Positions 53,976 through 63,904 of a stretch of DNA of 64,000 nt are shown piece by piece. The notes below the pieces were generated by a model that saw only the letters and a list, made by a program, of their open reading frames with translations, was not told the DNA's origin and did not search any database. How positions within the stretch are numbered: the first letter of the stretch is position 1; each line of letters opens with the position of its first letter. The DNA lies in assembly GCA_938036155.1 (NCBI GenBank), contig CALHPA010000001.1, positions 306,628 through 370,627 of the forward strand, read 5' to 3'. The translations under genes and the position numbers were made by a program. The stretch comes from an uncultured bacterium (GTDB lineage Bacteria; Patescibacteriota; Saccharimonadia; Saccharimonadales; Saccharimonadaceae).

Positions 53976-54054
53976 AAGGAGAAAATAAAAAATATCAATA
54001 AATTAATCTAAACTACAAAAACCTAAATATTTTATGTTAGTACGATAAAATAAA

Positions 54055-54070
54055 GACTGCCTGAGCAGTC
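54055..54070 (-). terminator. tRNA-Gly terminator
   Basis: Stem GACTGC/GCAGTC with a 4-nt loop followed by a T-rich tract on the minus strand. Confidence 0.8.
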
Positions 54071-54086
54071 ATTTTGATATCTACAT

Positions 54087-54162
54087 TGGTGCGGGTTAGG
54101 AGACTCTAACTCCTGGCCTCTTCCATGGCAAGGAAGCGCTCTAACAACTGAGCTAAACCCGC
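54087..54162 (-). tRNA. tRNA-Gly (anticodon GCC)
   Basis: A 76-nt tRNA in cloverleaf order: acceptor GCGGGTT/AACCCGC, D-arm TAGCTCAGTTGTTAGAGC, anticodon arm CTTCC TTGCCAT GGAAG (GCC), T-arm AGGAG TTAGAGT CTCCT, and an encoded CCA. It reads GGC/GGU. Confidence 0.95.
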
Positions 54163-54172
54163 GTATGTTTTA

Positions 54173-54201
54173 ATTCTACCAAAAAATATCATTCAAGTCA
54201 A
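54173..54201 (-). promoter_or_regulatory. tRNA-Gly promoter
   Basis: Minus-strand TTGACT (54196-54201), 17-bp spacer, TAGAAT (54173-54178). The transcript starts a few bases before the tRNA 5' end. Confidence 0.85.
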
Positions 54202-54210
54202 CACTTTCCG

Positions 54211-55356
54211 TTAAAATTCTTTCAAAAAATCAATAATCCAAGTTTTATATTTCGAAAGCTTATCTATATATATAAATTCGTTCTGATGATGAGCCTCATC
54301 CCATTCACCAGGCCCAAAAACAACTATCTGAGCATTTTTCAACCCATTTACAAATTCACCTTGATCGGTCGCACCTGGACTAACCATAATAGATTCTTCA
54401 CTTAATTTCGAAACCTTCAAAATATTTTTAATAACCCTTGATCTTTTTGGAACAAGGCTTGAAGGAACCGGCTCACTATGATATTCCCACCTAAAATCGT
54501 ACTTTTCAGCTAACGAATTAAAGATATTCTCAAAATCAGAGTCAAGCTCAGGTGTAGTTCGAACATCAAGAATTATTTCAGCAGAAGGCGCAGTTTTATT
54601 TGGGCTTTTATCTTCACCAGATCTCAATGAGGTTGGAACTAAACTTGGTGATCCTAAAAAATCGTTCGAAAAATTTTCTTTCCAATCTTCAAGAATATTA
54701 TTAATTTCTGCTAGAAAAAACGAAGCTTTTGAAAGTGCAGATTTATAAAAATTCATCTGTTGCGAGGCATGGCCACTCTCACCTTTAAATCTTAATCGAA
54801 CAAAGCGATTTCCACGATGACCAATTTCGATATTTTCACAATTTGTTGGTTCTGCAATCACACCAAAGAATTCACTATAATCAAATTCTTTTCGTTCGTT
54901 CAACCATTTTACAAAATTTCGACTTCCACGGCCATCAATTTCTTCATTTGAAACTGCAACCAACCAAAGGTCAAAATCACTTGCGAAATTATTTTCTTTA
55001 ACAAATTCAATACCAGCAATAAATTGAGCAGCCAAACCACCTTTCATATCACTTGCGCCCAAACCAATAATTTTTCCGTTAGTTTCAGTCGCTTTCCAAG
55101 GTGATTCTTCCCAAGCCTGTAAATCACCAGCTGAAACAGTATCAATATGTCCCGTCAAAATAACCGCTCGACTACTTTTCGAAAACTCATTTCCCTTTGT
55201 TCTGATTTTTAAAATACCAGCCGTAAAATCTTCATTTTGCCAAACCTCAACCGAGTTCTCCAGTAAAAAATTTGCCAAAAAATCTAAAATCTCAGTTTCA
55301 TTTCCAGAAATACTCTCAATTTCAATAAGTTTTTTTGTTAACTCAACTTCATTCAT
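54211..55356 (-). CDS. M20-family metallopeptidase (DapE/ArgE-like)
   Basis: A 381-residue zinc hydrolase of the DapE/ArgE/CPG2 type. Metal ligands are His in TGHIDTVSAG, Asp in GASDMKGGLAA, Glu in NEEIDG and a C-terminal His. The dimerisation domain is about 175-290. Whether it hydrolyses succinyl-diaminopimelate or di/tripeptides is not decided by sequence; no other lysine/DAP genes are here. AGAGG precedes the ATG. It follows the lipid kinase gene by 8 nt. Confidence 0.88.
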   Translation of the reverse strand: MNEVELTKKLIEIESISGNETEILDFLANFLLENSVEVWQNEDFTAGILKIRTKGNEFSKSSRAVILTGHIDTVSAGDLQAWEESPWKATETNGKIIGLGASDMKGGLAAQFIAGIEFVKENNFASDFDLWLVAVSNEEIDGRGSRNFVKWLNERKEFDYSEFFGVIAEPTNCENIEIGHRGNRFVRLRFKGESGHASQQMNFYKSALSKASFFLAEINNILEDWKENFSNDFLGSPSLVPTSLRSGEDKSPNKTAPSAEIILDVRTTPELDSDFENIFNSLAEKYDFRWEYHSEPVPSSLVPKRSRVIKNILKVSKLSEESIMVSPGATDQGEFVNGLKNAQIVVFGPGEWDEAHHQNEFIYIDKLSKYKTWIIDFLKEF

Positions 55357-55364
55357 TTTAACCT

Positions 55365-56309
55365 CTATAAAATCTCAGTTATTTTATCGCTTATCTTTGC
55401 TTCAATAGTTTTCACTTTTTCAATTTTACAAACCTCGCCTTCAATTTGAATTACAATATTTTGAGGTTTCCGAAAAGCTATTTCTACATAATCAGCCCTT
55501 TTAAGCGGAATTTTGCCAAAAAAACCTTTCACTAAAAATGGAGAATTTCGTATAAGCCCCGCCGAGTTTAAAACTCCAAATCCAAAATTATCACTATCTT
55601 TCTTATTAATTGAACTTCGCATAATCCTCGCCATCCTCGGACCATTCATAAAAACAATATCCGTTGGATTCTGTGGAATATTTAAAGAATCTCCATCATT
55701 AATTTTAATTTTCGAAAGGTTCAGAATATGATTACGACAATGTTTGAAATAAAATCGTGTTGCAGCAGAAAGCGAAAGAATTAAACGTATATTTCGATTA
55801 TAAACCTTTTTCAAAACCTTTCGGATCCTTCCCCCTTCGAAAATTTCAGCCATTTCAGCAGTTAAGCCAACCGTTGCATAAAGCGGTGCATATCTAAAAA
55901 ATTCACCATTAATTCTTAATTCAATTGGTCTAATTTTAGCTTGAACCTTTAGTGTTTCAAAAGACTTAATTGCCGCTTTTCCGCTATTTTTCGAAAAACT
56001 ATGAGCATAATCGTTAAAGTTTCCGAATCCTGTAAATTTGATTTTTATGTTCTTTTTTTCAGAAATAGCTACAGCATTTGCTGCAATATGCGCCGTTCCA
56101 TCGCCGCCAGCAACCAGAATAATATCATCATCTTCCAAACCTTTTGCCATTTCACGAGCGTTTTCCATAGGTGAAGTTGGTTGAATTTCAAAAGTTTTAA
56201 AACTGCCTTTTTCGAAATGAGTTTCATCTAAAAAAGGCAAAATCTTTTTTCGAATCAGTTCGAAACCGCTTGAGCGAGGATTTACAACAAGTGTAAGATT
56301 TTTCTTCAT
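55365..56309 (-). CDS. Diacylglycerol kinase-type lipid kinase (YegS-like)
   Basis: A 314-residue member of the DAGK catalytic family. The N-terminal NLTLVVNPRSSGFE is followed by the nucleotide-binding VAGGDGTAH (GGDGT) and a FGNFNDYAHSF segment where relatives have PGTGNDFAR. The rest is beta-rich (C-terminal domain). It likely phosphorylates a lipid such as undecaprenol or diacylglycerol, but the substrate is unknown. TTGTTG (56342-56347), 17 bp, TAAAAT (56319-56324) and 9 nt to the ATG give leaderless geometry. Confidence 0.8.
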   Translation of the reverse strand: MKKNLTLVVNPRSSGFELIRKKILPFLDETHFEKGSFKTFEIQPTSPMENAREMAKGLEDDDIILVAGGDGTAHIAANAVAISEKKNIKIKFTGFGNFNDYAHSFSKNSGKAAIKSFETLKVQAKIRPIELRINGEFFRYAPLYATVGLTAEMAEIFEGGRIRKVLKKVYNRNIRLILSLSAATRFYFKHCRNHILNLSKIKINDGDSLNIPQNPTDIVFMNGPRMARIMRSSINKKDSDNFGFGVLNSAGLIRNSPFLVKGFFGKIPLKRADYVEIAFRKPQNIVIQIEGEVCKIEKVKTIEAKISDKITEIL

Positions 56310-56318
56310 ATTGGTATT

Positions 56319-56347
56319 ATTTTACCATATTTTTGTTTTTTCAACAA
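56319..56347 (-). promoter_or_regulatory. Lipid kinase promoter, leaderless geometry
   Basis: Minus-strand TTGTTG, 17-bp spacer, TAAAAT, 9 nt to the ATG. Confidence 0.8.
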
Positions 56348-56355
56348 ATATAAGA

Positions 56356-57141
56356 TTATTTCTTTTTTAGTTCAAGTGTTCTTGGAGCAACAAATCCAAT
56401 CAAAACAATCGCCATTAAAACTGCAAAGCCGCACATAATTGATGGAATTCCCTCAATCGTAGATGGATTTACAATATTCACGATTGTTGTTGGTAAAATG
56501 AACGCAACATATCCGCCAATCAACCATTTTAAGGCTGATATTTTTCGAAGATTTTCACCATTCATAATTTCATTAAGTTTTTTAGAACGCGAGAGGAATA
56601 TTCGTAAAATTCCACGGTTATTTTCTCTTGTCATCTTCGCAATTTGATTCCAACAGAAAAATACCGCTACAAAAAGCCAGCCATAATAATAAAGCGTATA
56701 AAGGAGTGTTGCGACCCCATTTGGCGTGTTAAAAACTGAATAATTCGCTCGACAAGTATTTTCTCCAGTAAAAACACTTCTGCTTACAAATACAAAATAA
56801 ATTGCAAAAAGTACACAAGTTAAATAAGAAGTTCTCACTAAAATACTTGCTTTTTTACCAGAAATTTCGTGTGCTAAATGCAAACCAAGCGGCGGTAAAA
56901 GCGTTATCGCAAGATAGCCAAACCTAGCCCAGTCCATTCCGGAAAAATATCCTGTTTCACAAACCATAAATTCAGCCGCTTGAAAGCCCGCCAAACTCAT
57001 TAAAAGTAAAATAATTAGCGTGCGAATTTTACTTGGCTTATATTTAAAAATTGCAAATGCCGCTGAAAAACTTTCGAAAATAAAAGTAATTAGCATTACG
57101 GTTGGCGAGAAACAATAAAGTCTAGATGATTTCTTATTCAT
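56356..57141 (-). CDS. Seven-helix membrane protein, uncharacterised
   Basis: A 261-residue membrane protein with about seven helices separated by short loops, and a pattern of aromatic and Pro residues (FGYLAITLLPPLGLHLAHE) reminiscent of the 7TM sensor regions of some histidine kinases. There is no kinase domain, so a sensing or transport role is only a guess. TTGATT (57175-57180), 17 bp, TAAAAT (57152-57157), 10 nt to the ATG. Confidence 0.7.
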   Translation of the reverse strand: MNKKSSRLYCFSPTVMLITFIFESFSAAFAIFKYKPSKIRTLIILLLMSLAGFQAAEFMVCETGYFSGMDWARFGYLAITLLPPLGLHLAHEISGKKASILVRTSYLTCVLFAIYFVFVSRSVFTGENTCRANYSVFNTPNGVATLLYTLYYYGWLFVAVFFCWNQIAKMTRENNRGILRIFLSRSKKLNEIMNGENLRKISALKWLIGGYVAFILPTTIVNIVNPSTIEGIPSIMCGFAVLMAIVLIGFVAPRTLELKKK

Positions 57142-57151
57142 AATATTTAAA

Positions 57152-57180
57152 ATTTTACCTTAGAATCGGCAAAAAATCAA
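57152..57180 (-). promoter_or_regulatory. Promoter of the seven-helix protein gene
   Basis: Minus-strand TTGATT, 17-bp spacer, TAAAAT, 10 nt to the ATG at 57141. Confidence 0.8.
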
Positions 57181-57242
57181 TAAAAAATACCAAAAATGAT
57201 CACTATCGCCAGCTTTTAGATGAAATTCTAAAAAGAATATTT

Positions 57243-58697
57243 TTATTCTTCAATTGTCATTTTTAAGCGGTTTAAAGAATATCCGCCAGAATTATTTTGA
57301 ACAAAGCTATAAATATATTTATTATCATTAGAAAGCGTAAATGGAAGATTCGAAATTGCTCGTGAAAGAATTTGTTTATTCATGTCATCAAAATCATAAA
57401 TTGCCATTCTTTCACCCTCAAAATTACCCAAAATAAAATCATCAAGCCATTTTATTTCACCATCATTCGATACCGAAAACTGATACTCATTACGCGTTTC
57501 AATATCAAAAGAAAAAATGTCTTTGCTCTTTTTTGCAACTAAAATCCGAGACTCACCATTTAGCTTTAAATAATCTGGCGAGAACTTCAAATTAAGTGTT
57601 TTGGTCAAATGCATTTTTTCTGTCCAGCTAGCAGATTTATAAATATCAATTTTCGAATCTTGTCCGATATAAACATAACTCTCTCGATAATATCGCCCAA
57701 TTGCAATCTTCGGTTGTTTTTTAATGTTTTTTGCAATTTCAATATTTTTATCATTTTTTCGAAGACCAACTAAAAAATCACCGCTTTTTGAATTATTCTT
57801 AATATAAGTAATATTCTCTTTATCATAAAGTTCAAAATCAACAATATCGCTTAGAATTGCCGCAGAAATTGTACTATTCGAAAGATTAATTTCTCGTAAA
57901 TCAGATCCAGAAATTCCAATAAGCTTAGTTAATTCATCATTTGAGGGTATAATTTTCGAAAAATCAATATGGAATTTTTGGGTTATATTAATAGACTCAT
58001 CTGGATTTTCGAAATTTAAAATAAGCCATTCAGTTTTATCGCCATTTTTAAAGCTTAAGAGCGCCTTCTTGTTATCATTTGAGGCTTTCGAAAATTGCAA
58101 ATTTTCTGCAATTTTATAAAAATTAGTTTGGTTTATACTTTTATTATTTTGAGAATCGCGCTCAAAGATATTCGAGTTAAAATTAATTCTCGAGATTTTT
58201 GGCTCGCTTGAAGAAATATCAATTAACCAGAAAGCTGCCTCACCATTATTATCTTCAGAAATTGTAAAAATCTTCTTTTTATCTGGTGAAACTTGAGCAG
58301 ATTTTAAATTTAAAATATTCAAAAAACTCTTTTCATTAAGTTGCTTTGGAACTAATCTTGCATAATTTAGCCACAAAATTTCACCAACTTTAACTTCGGC
58401 ACGCCGCCACCAAGTTTTATAACCTTCTTTCCAAATTGAAAATTCGTGGCTCCCTGGTTTTGCAAGTATTTTCGTAGGTGTTCCTTCTGGTAATTTCTTT
58501 TTGTCAATTTCAGCAATTGAATTTAAAACTGAAGAATTAAATTGAACTAAGCCAGTTTGTTGCACTTCAAATTTTTCATCAAGCCGCCACCCTTGCGTTA
58601 AAAAGACTAAAATCAAAACAACTCCAAAAACAGTTGTCGTCATCGCAAGGTTTTTAAAGAAGACGAATGCATTTTCCTTCTTTCGAGAGATCTTCAT
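57243..58697 (-). CDS. PEGA-domain membrane-anchored beta-propeller-like protein
   Basis: A 484-residue protein with an N-terminal membrane helix (about 10-35) and a PEGA domain (about 70-125; GTPTKILAKPGSHEFSIWKEGYKTWWRRAEVKVGE). A long region of repeated beta-strand units follows (WLIDIS, YVYIGQ, ILVAKKSKDIFSFDIETRNEYQF, YIYSFVQNNSGGY), suggesting a beta-propeller. An outside location is likely. The ATG at 58697 is 9 nt after TATAAT (58707-58712), so it is preferred over the one at 58736. Confidence 0.75.
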   Translation of the reverse strand: MKISRKKENAFVFFKNLAMTTTVFGVVLILVFLTQGWRLDEKFEVQQTGLVQFNSSVLNSIAEIDKKKLPEGTPTKILAKPGSHEFSIWKEGYKTWWRRAEVKVGEILWLNYARLVPKQLNEKSFLNILNLKSAQVSPDKKKIFTISEDNNGEAAFWLIDISSSEPKISRINFNSNIFERDSQNNKSINQTNFYKIAENLQFSKASNDNKKALLSFKNGDKTEWLILNFENPDESINITQKFHIDFSKIIPSNDELTKLIGISGSDLREINLSNSTISAAILSDIVDFELYDKENITYIKNNSKSGDFLVGLRKNDKNIEIAKNIKKQPKIAIGRYYRESYVYIGQDSKIDIYKSASWTEKMHLTKTLNLKFSPDYLKLNGESRILVAKKSKDIFSFDIETRNEYQFSVSNDGEIKWLDDFILGNFEGERMAIYDFDDMNKQILSRAISNLPFTLSNDNKYIYSFVQNNSGGYSLNRLKMTIEE

Positions 58698-58706
58698 ATT
58701 ATGATA

Positions 58707-58736
58707 ATTATACCATAGTTTAGCCATTTTTGGCAA
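58707..58736 (-). promoter_or_regulatory. PEGA protein promoter, leaderless geometry
   Basis: Minus-strand TTGCCA (58731-58736), 18-bp spacer, TATAAT (58707-58712), 9 nt to the ATG. Confidence 0.7.
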
Positions 58737-58759
58737 ATAATATTTTCAAGATAAAACTC

Positions 58760-58788
58760 TTGCGAAAGGCTTTTTTTGGTGCTAAAAT
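58760..58788 (+). promoter_or_regulatory. Enolase promoter, leaderless geometry
   Basis: TTGCGA (58760-58765), 17-bp spacer ending TGC, TAAAAT (58783-58788), 6 nt to the ATG at 58795. Confidence 0.85.
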
Positions 58789-58794
58789 GGGAAT

Positions 58795-60072
58795 ATGGAA
58801 TACATAATTAAAGACATCAAAGGACGACAAATTTTAGACTCCCGCGGCAACCCAACAGTTGAGGCGGATGTAATTTTAGAAAACGGATCTTTTGGCCGAG
58901 CAGCAGTTCCAAGCGGAGCGTCGACAGGTTCAGGTGAAGCTCTTGAACTTCGTGATGGTGGCTCAGCTTTCGGTGGAAAAGCCGTAACAAAAGCAGTTTC
59001 AGCTGTAAATAATCAAATTCGTGAAGCCCTATTCGGTAAAAATGCTGAAGATCAAGAAGCAATCGATAGAACTATGATTGAGCTCGACGGCACAGAAAAC
59101 AAATCAAACCTTGGCGCAAACGCAATTTTAGCAGTTTCACTTGCTACCGCAAAAGCTGTTGCAAATGCAAAAGGTGTAGAACTTTGGCAATATATCGCTG
59201 AAAAAACAAATTCAACACCGAATCTTCCACTTCCAATGATGAATGTCATGAATGGTGGCGCACATGCTGGCTGGGCAACCGATATTCAAGAATACATGAT
59301 TATGCCGGTTGGTGCAAAAACTATTTTCGAAGCGGTTCAGATGGGTACAGAAACTTTCCACGCTTTAGCAAAAGTTTTAAAAGCTAAAAATTACCCAACA
59401 ACTGTTGGTGATGAAGGTGGCTATGCTCCAAAAGTTCAAAATGGTAATGAAGAACCACTTCAATTAATTTCAGAAGCTATCAAAGATGCTGGATATGAAC
59501 TTGGCAAAGATATTGCTTTTGCTTCAGACCCAGCTTCAAGTGAATTCTATAAAGAAGAAAAATATAACCTAAAAGCCAACAATGCAGTGCTTTCAAGCGA
59601 AGAAATGATCGAATTTTACGAAAATCTAACTTCGAAATATCCTTTTGTTTCGATTGAAGATGGCCTAGCTGAAAACGACTGGGATGGATGGAAAATTCTT
59701 ACCGAAAAACTTGGTTCAAAAATTCAGCTTGTTGGTGACGACCTGATGGTTACAAATTCAAAACTCCTCCAAAAATCAATTGATTTAGGTGTTGCGAACG
59801 CAATTCTTATTAAGCCAAACCAGATTGGTTCTTTAACAGAAACAATTGAAGCTGTAAAATTAGCACAAAATAACGGCTACAATACTGTTATGAGCCACCG
59901 CTCAGGTGAAACTGAAGACGTGACAATTGCGCATTTAGCGGTAGGATTGGGCTGTGGACAAATTAAAACTGGTTCACTTTCACGAACTGATCGAGTTGCG
60001 AAATATAATGAGTTAATGCGTATTGCAGAAGCTCACCCAGAGCTTGAACTTGCAAGACCTTTCGAAAAATAA
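58795..60072 (+). CDS. eno: Enolase
   Basis: The glycolytic 2-phosphoglycerate dehydratase, 425 residues, full length. Signature elements are LDSRGNPTVEADV at the N-terminus, GDEGGYAP, SIEDGLAENDW, VGDDLMVTN, ILIKPNQIGSLTET and MSHRSGETEDVTIAHLAVGL. A highly expressed gene with leaderless geometry. It is convergent with dnaE across a terminator. With gap it shows that lower glycolysis is present. Confidence 0.97.
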   Translation: MEYIIKDIKGRQILDSRGNPTVEADVILENGSFGRAAVPSGASTGSGEALELRDGGSAFGGKAVTKAVSAVNNQIREALFGKNAEDQEAIDRTMIELDGTENKSNLGANAILAVSLATAKAVANAKGVELWQYIAEKTNSTPNLPLPMMNVMNGGAHAGWATDIQEYMIMPVGAKTIFEAVQMGTETFHALAKVLKAKNYPTTVGDEGGYAPKVQNGNEEPLQLISEAIKDAGYELGKDIAFASDPASSEFYKEEKYNLKANNAVLSSEEMIEFYENLTSKYPFVSIEDGLAENDWDGWKILTEKLGSKIQLVGDDLMVTNSKLLQKSIDLGVANAILIKPNQIGSLTETIEAVKLAQNNGYNTVMSHRSGETEDVTIAHLAVGLGCGQIKTGSLSRTDRVAKYNELMRIAEAHPELELARPFEK

Positions 60073-60090
60073 TAATTTATAGAATAATTA

Positions 60091-60119
60091 AAAATCTCCA
60101 GAATTTAACTGGAGATTTT
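60091..60119. terminator. Bidirectional terminator
   Basis: Stem AAAATCTCCAG/CTGGAGATTTT between convergent eno and dnaE. Confidence 0.9.
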
Positions 60120-60128
60120 ATTTTACTT

Positions 60129-63100
60129 TTAATTCTTAAGAACAACACAATCTTCGCCTAGTAATCTCACTAACTCTTTTGGTAAATCTGAATTTGAATC
60201 AACTTTAAATGGCATTCGAATTGCAGATTTCTCAACCTCGCCGAGAACCAAAATTATCTCGCTCATACCTGGGAATTTTCCACAGATCTTCTTTACTGAA
60301 AGCAATGATTCATGATCACTTGGATTTTTAATATGCACGAAAACTCTTTGTATTTTTTCGGCTTGATAGTTTTCTGCTGATTTTGATGGATTTAATGTCG
60401 ATTTTTCTGAAGATTTATTCTGAATCACACTGCTATTGTTTTTAGGAGTAAATGTCTTTTTTTGCGTATTTGAAACTTTTTGTGAAACTGTTTTAGTTTG
60501 AGGGACTTTTCTTGCCTTCAAACCGTCTGCTCTACGGCCTGTAGATTCATAATTTTCCAATTCCTCGTCTGTTATTATCGAAACCGTTTCCGCTATAATC
60601 TGAGCGTCAGATTTCAAATTACCCTCCCTGTCGCGGGCAGAAATTTTTCCTTCAATTTTTAAAACTGTATCAATTTTAAGCTTTTCACTAATTTCAGAAT
60701 AAAGATTCGGGAAAATAATAACCTCACCTTCAGAAGTTTTATCTTCCATCTTTACAAACGCCATTTTTGTTCCAGATTTCGTTATAATTGTTCGAACATC
60801 AATCACAATTCCACCAATAATTGCTTTTTGACCGTCAGTATTTGGTTGAACCTGTGAAAGCGGCTGAGTCTGTTCTTCGAAATATTTAACATATCTATCG
60901 AGTGGATGCGCTGAAACATAAAGCCCCAAAAGTTCACGCTCCCAAGTTAAACGCTCTTTATCAGTATGTTGTTTTGGTGCGTTAATTAATTCAATTGATG
61001 ATTCAACCCGCATATCTTCAGCACCGGCAAAACCAAACAGATCTGTCTGGCCTGAAAGTGCCTCTTTTTGAGATTTCGAACCATAGTCTTGGATTCTTTC
61101 AAGATTAAAAAGTAAATCCGAACGGGTTCCAAATTGGTCAAAAGCCCCAGTCATAATTAATGAATCCCAAGCCTTTTTATTAAATTGGCGGGCGTTAACG
61201 CGTTTTGCAAAATCTAAAATTGAAGTAAATTTTCCACCAGCTTTTCGAGCGTTCAAAACCGCATCAACTGCACCACTACCAACAGCTTTCACTGCTAAAA
61301 GGCCAAAGCGAATTTTATTCTCGTGAGGCACAATCGCAAAATCTTTGAACGATTCATTTACATCTGGACCAAGAACCTCAATTCCCATAGAACGACATTC
61401 AGCAATCTCAATCGCTAAACGGTCAGTATCGTCAGAATCGGCCGTCATTAGCGCTGCCATAAAAGCGTCTGGGTAATGCGCCTTAATATAAGCTGTCCAA
61501 TAGGCGATTAAAGCATAACACGCCGCATGCGACTTATTAAAACAATAGTTGGCGAATTCTTCCAAGTGCTCCCAAAAAGCTTCAACCTTTCCTCGGTCAG
61601 CATTAGAATGCTTTACTGCTCCTTCAATAAACTCACCCTTCATTTTTTTCATCAGATCAATTTTCTTTTTACCCACGGCCTTTCGAAGAGTATCCGCCTG
61701 GCCACCAGTAAAACCACAGACTTCTTTCGAAATCTGCATAAACTGCTCCTGATAAACTAAAATTCCATAAGTATTTTTAAGAGCGTTCTCCATATGGTCT
61801 TCGTAATAAGTAACTGGCTCTTCACCGTGCTTTCGAGCAATAAATTTCGGAATTTCGCTCATTGGCCCGGGTCGATAAAGCGCAACCATCGCAATAATAT
61901 CTTCAAACTTTGAAGGTTTAAGCTCCCGCAGATATCGCTTCATACCAGCAGATTCAAGCTGAAAAACACCAGTTGAATCACCACGAGCTAGCAATTCATA
62001 AGCTTTTTTGTCGTCGAGACTAAGTTTCGAAAGATCAAGATCAATACCGTATGTTTTTTTGACAATTTTTTGTGCGGTTGAAATAATTGAAAGGTTTTTA
62101 AGACCTAAAAAGTCCATCTTTAAAAGACCTAGGTCTTCAACCTGGCCCATCGGAACCTGAGTTACTACAACACCTTTTTGTGCCATTTCAAGAGGCAGAT
62201 ATTTCACCAAATCGTCTGGCGCAATCACAACGCCACAAGCATGAACACCGTGGTTTCGAATCGTACCTTCAAGCTGCATTGCAAAATCATAAACAGTTTT
62301 AGCAGTTGGATTAGTTTCATATTCATGCTTTAAATCTTGGTCATTTTCGAGCGAGACTCGAAGTGGTATATGTCTACCTTGGTTTGGATCTGGAACTAAT
62401 TTAGCCATACGGTCGGCTTCAGAATAAGGAACTTCCAAAACTCGCGCCACATCTCGCACGGCGTTTTTTGCCATCATTTTACCAAAAGTCGCGATATTTG
62501 CCACGCGATCAGTACCATATTTGTCAGTACAATACTGAATAACCTCATTTCGGCGCGTATCCTGAATATCAACATCAATATCTGGCATAGAAATTCGATC
62601 AGGGTTTAAGAACCTTTCAAAAAGTAGATCATATTCAAGTGGATCAAGATCGGTAATATGTAAAGCATAAGCAATAATCGAACCAGCAGCCGAACCTCGC
62701 CCTGGCCCAAAAACAATTCCTTGAGACTTTCCCCAGTTAATAAAATCTTGCACAATCAAGAAATAACCATTATAACCCATTCCATCGAGAACACCAAGCT
62801 CCATATCAACTCGCTCAATAACTTCTTTCGAAAGTTTCTTACGAATTTCAGGAATCATCATCTTCTTCACTTCATCAACAGGAATTCCAGCATATCTTTC
62901 ACCTAAACCTTGAAAAACTAGCTTATCTAAAAAGCCTTTTTCACTTTCTTCACCTTCTGGAAGTGGAAATTTTGGGATTAAAATCTTACCAAATTCAAAC
63001 TCAAAATTAACTTTTTCTGCAATTCTTTTGGTATTTAAAATGATTTCAGGGTCAACCTTCCCCCATCGCTTGATAATATCTCTCGGGTCAGTAACAAAAA

Positions 63101-63896
63101 GGTCAAATTCTTTTAAGCTCATTCGCTTTTCGTCATTTAAGTATGAGCCCGTTCCAACACAAAGAAGGATTTCATGTGCATCCTGATTTTCATGGGTTAA
63201 ATAGTGCGAATCGCAAGTTACAACCATTGGAATATCAAGTTCTTCATGAAGCCTAAATAGACCATCATTGATTTCTTTTTGAACCTCCCAGTGATTAGGG
63301 CATTCTGGGTGACCATGGTCTTGTAATTCAAGATAAAAATCTTCACCATAAACCGATTTATACCAGCTAGCAAGTTCTTTTGCTTTTTCAAAATCTCCAG
63401 CCCGAATAGATTCTGAAATTTCAGAACCAGCACAACCACTCAAGCAAACAACACCTTCTGAATGCTCAGCCATAATATCATGATCAATCCTCGGCTTATA
63501 GTATTGGCCTTCAACCCAGGCTTTCGTTGTAAGAGAACATAAATTTTGCCAACCAATTTGGTTTTTTGCCAATAGGACTAAGTGATAACGCGGCTTGTCA
63601 TGTGCTGGATCTCTATCAAATCTGGTTCGTGCTGCAACATAAGCCTCAATTCCTAAAATAGGCTTAACACCTTTTGAAGTTGCCTCTTTAAAGAATTCGA
63701 TAGCACCAGACATTGTCCCATGGTCAGTTATAGCCACAGCTTCCATTCCACTCGCTTTAACATTGTCAACTAAATCGTCAATTTTAGTTAAACCATCAAG
63801 CAGTGAGTGATAAGTATGCGTATGTAAATGCACAAAATCACTCGGAGCAAGTTCTTCAAAAGTTTTTGTCGTTTTTATTTTTTCCTCCAATTTCAT
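60129..63896 (-). CDS. dnaE: DNA polymerase III alpha subunit
   Basis: The 1255-residue replicative polymerase of the DnaE class. A PHP domain with HLHTHTYHS starts near residue 23. Polymerase palm Asp residues are in PDIDVDIQD (about 437). The KKMKGEFIEGAVKHS-type thumb/fingers region, a helix-hairpin-helix, and an OB domain (about 1015-1090; AIIGGIVIDVRTIITKSGTKMAFVKMED) follow. A Gln/Lys-rich linker and a short C-terminal domain (about 1180-1255) end it. The ATG is 8 nt after TATAAT (63905-63910), so it is probably leaderless. Confidence 0.97.
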   Translation of the reverse strand: MKLEEKIKTTKTFEELAPSDFVHLHTHTYHSLLDGLTKIDDLVDNVKASGMEAVAITDHGTMSGAIEFFKEATSKGVKPILGIEAYVAARTRFDRDPAHDKPRYHLVLLAKNQIGWQNLCSLTTKAWVEGQYYKPRIDHDIMAEHSEGVVCLSGCAGSEISESIRAGDFEKAKELASWYKSVYGEDFYLELQDHGHPECPNHWEVQKEINDGLFRLHEELDIPMVVTCDSHYLTHENQDAHEILLCVGTGSYLNDEKRMSLKEFDLFVTDPRDIIKRWGKVDPEIILNTKRIAEKVNFEFEFGKILIPKFPLPEGEESEKGFLDKLVFQGLGERYAGIPVDEVKKMMIPEIRKKLSKEVIERVDMELGVLDGMGYNGYFLIVQDFINWGKSQGIVFGPGRGSAAGSIIAYALHITDLDPLEYDLLFERFLNPDRISMPDIDVDIQDTRRNEVIQYCTDKYGTDRVANIATFGKMMAKNAVRDVARVLEVPYSEADRMAKLVPDPNQGRHIPLRVSLENDQDLKHEYETNPTAKTVYDFAMQLEGTIRNHGVHACGVVIAPDDLVKYLPLEMAQKGVVVTQVPMGQVEDLGLLKMDFLGLKNLSIISTAQKIVKKTYGIDLDLSKLSLDDKKAYELLARGDSTGVFQLESAGMKRYLRELKPSKFEDIIAMVALYRPGPMSEIPKFIARKHGEEPVTYYEDHMENALKNTYGILVYQEQFMQISKEVCGFTGGQADTLRKAVGKKKIDLMKKMKGEFIEGAVKHSNADRGKVEAFWEHLEEFANYCFNKSHAACYALIAYWTAYIKAHYPDAFMAALMTADSDDTDRLAIEIAECRSMGIEVLGPDVNESFKDFAIVPHENKIRFGLLAVKAVGSGAVDAVLNARKAGGKFTSILDFAKRVNARQFNKKAWDSLIMTGAFDQFGTRSDLLFNLERIQDYGSKSQKEALSGQTDLFGFAGAEDMRVESSIELINAPKQHTDKERLTWERELLGLYVSAHPLDRYVKYFEEQTQPLSQVQPNTDGQKAIIGGIVIDVRTIITKSGTKMAFVKMEDKTSEGEVIIFPNLYSEISEKLKIDTVLKIEGKISARDREGNLKSDAQIIAETVSIITDEELENYESTGRRADGLKARKVPQTKTVSQKVSNTQKKTFTPKNNSSVIQNKSSEKSTLNPSKSAENYQAEKIQRVFVHIKNPSDHESLLSVKKICGKFPGMSEIILVLGEVEKSAIRMPFKVDSNSDLPKELVRLLGEDCVVLKN

Positions 63897-63904
63897 ATAT
63901 TTAT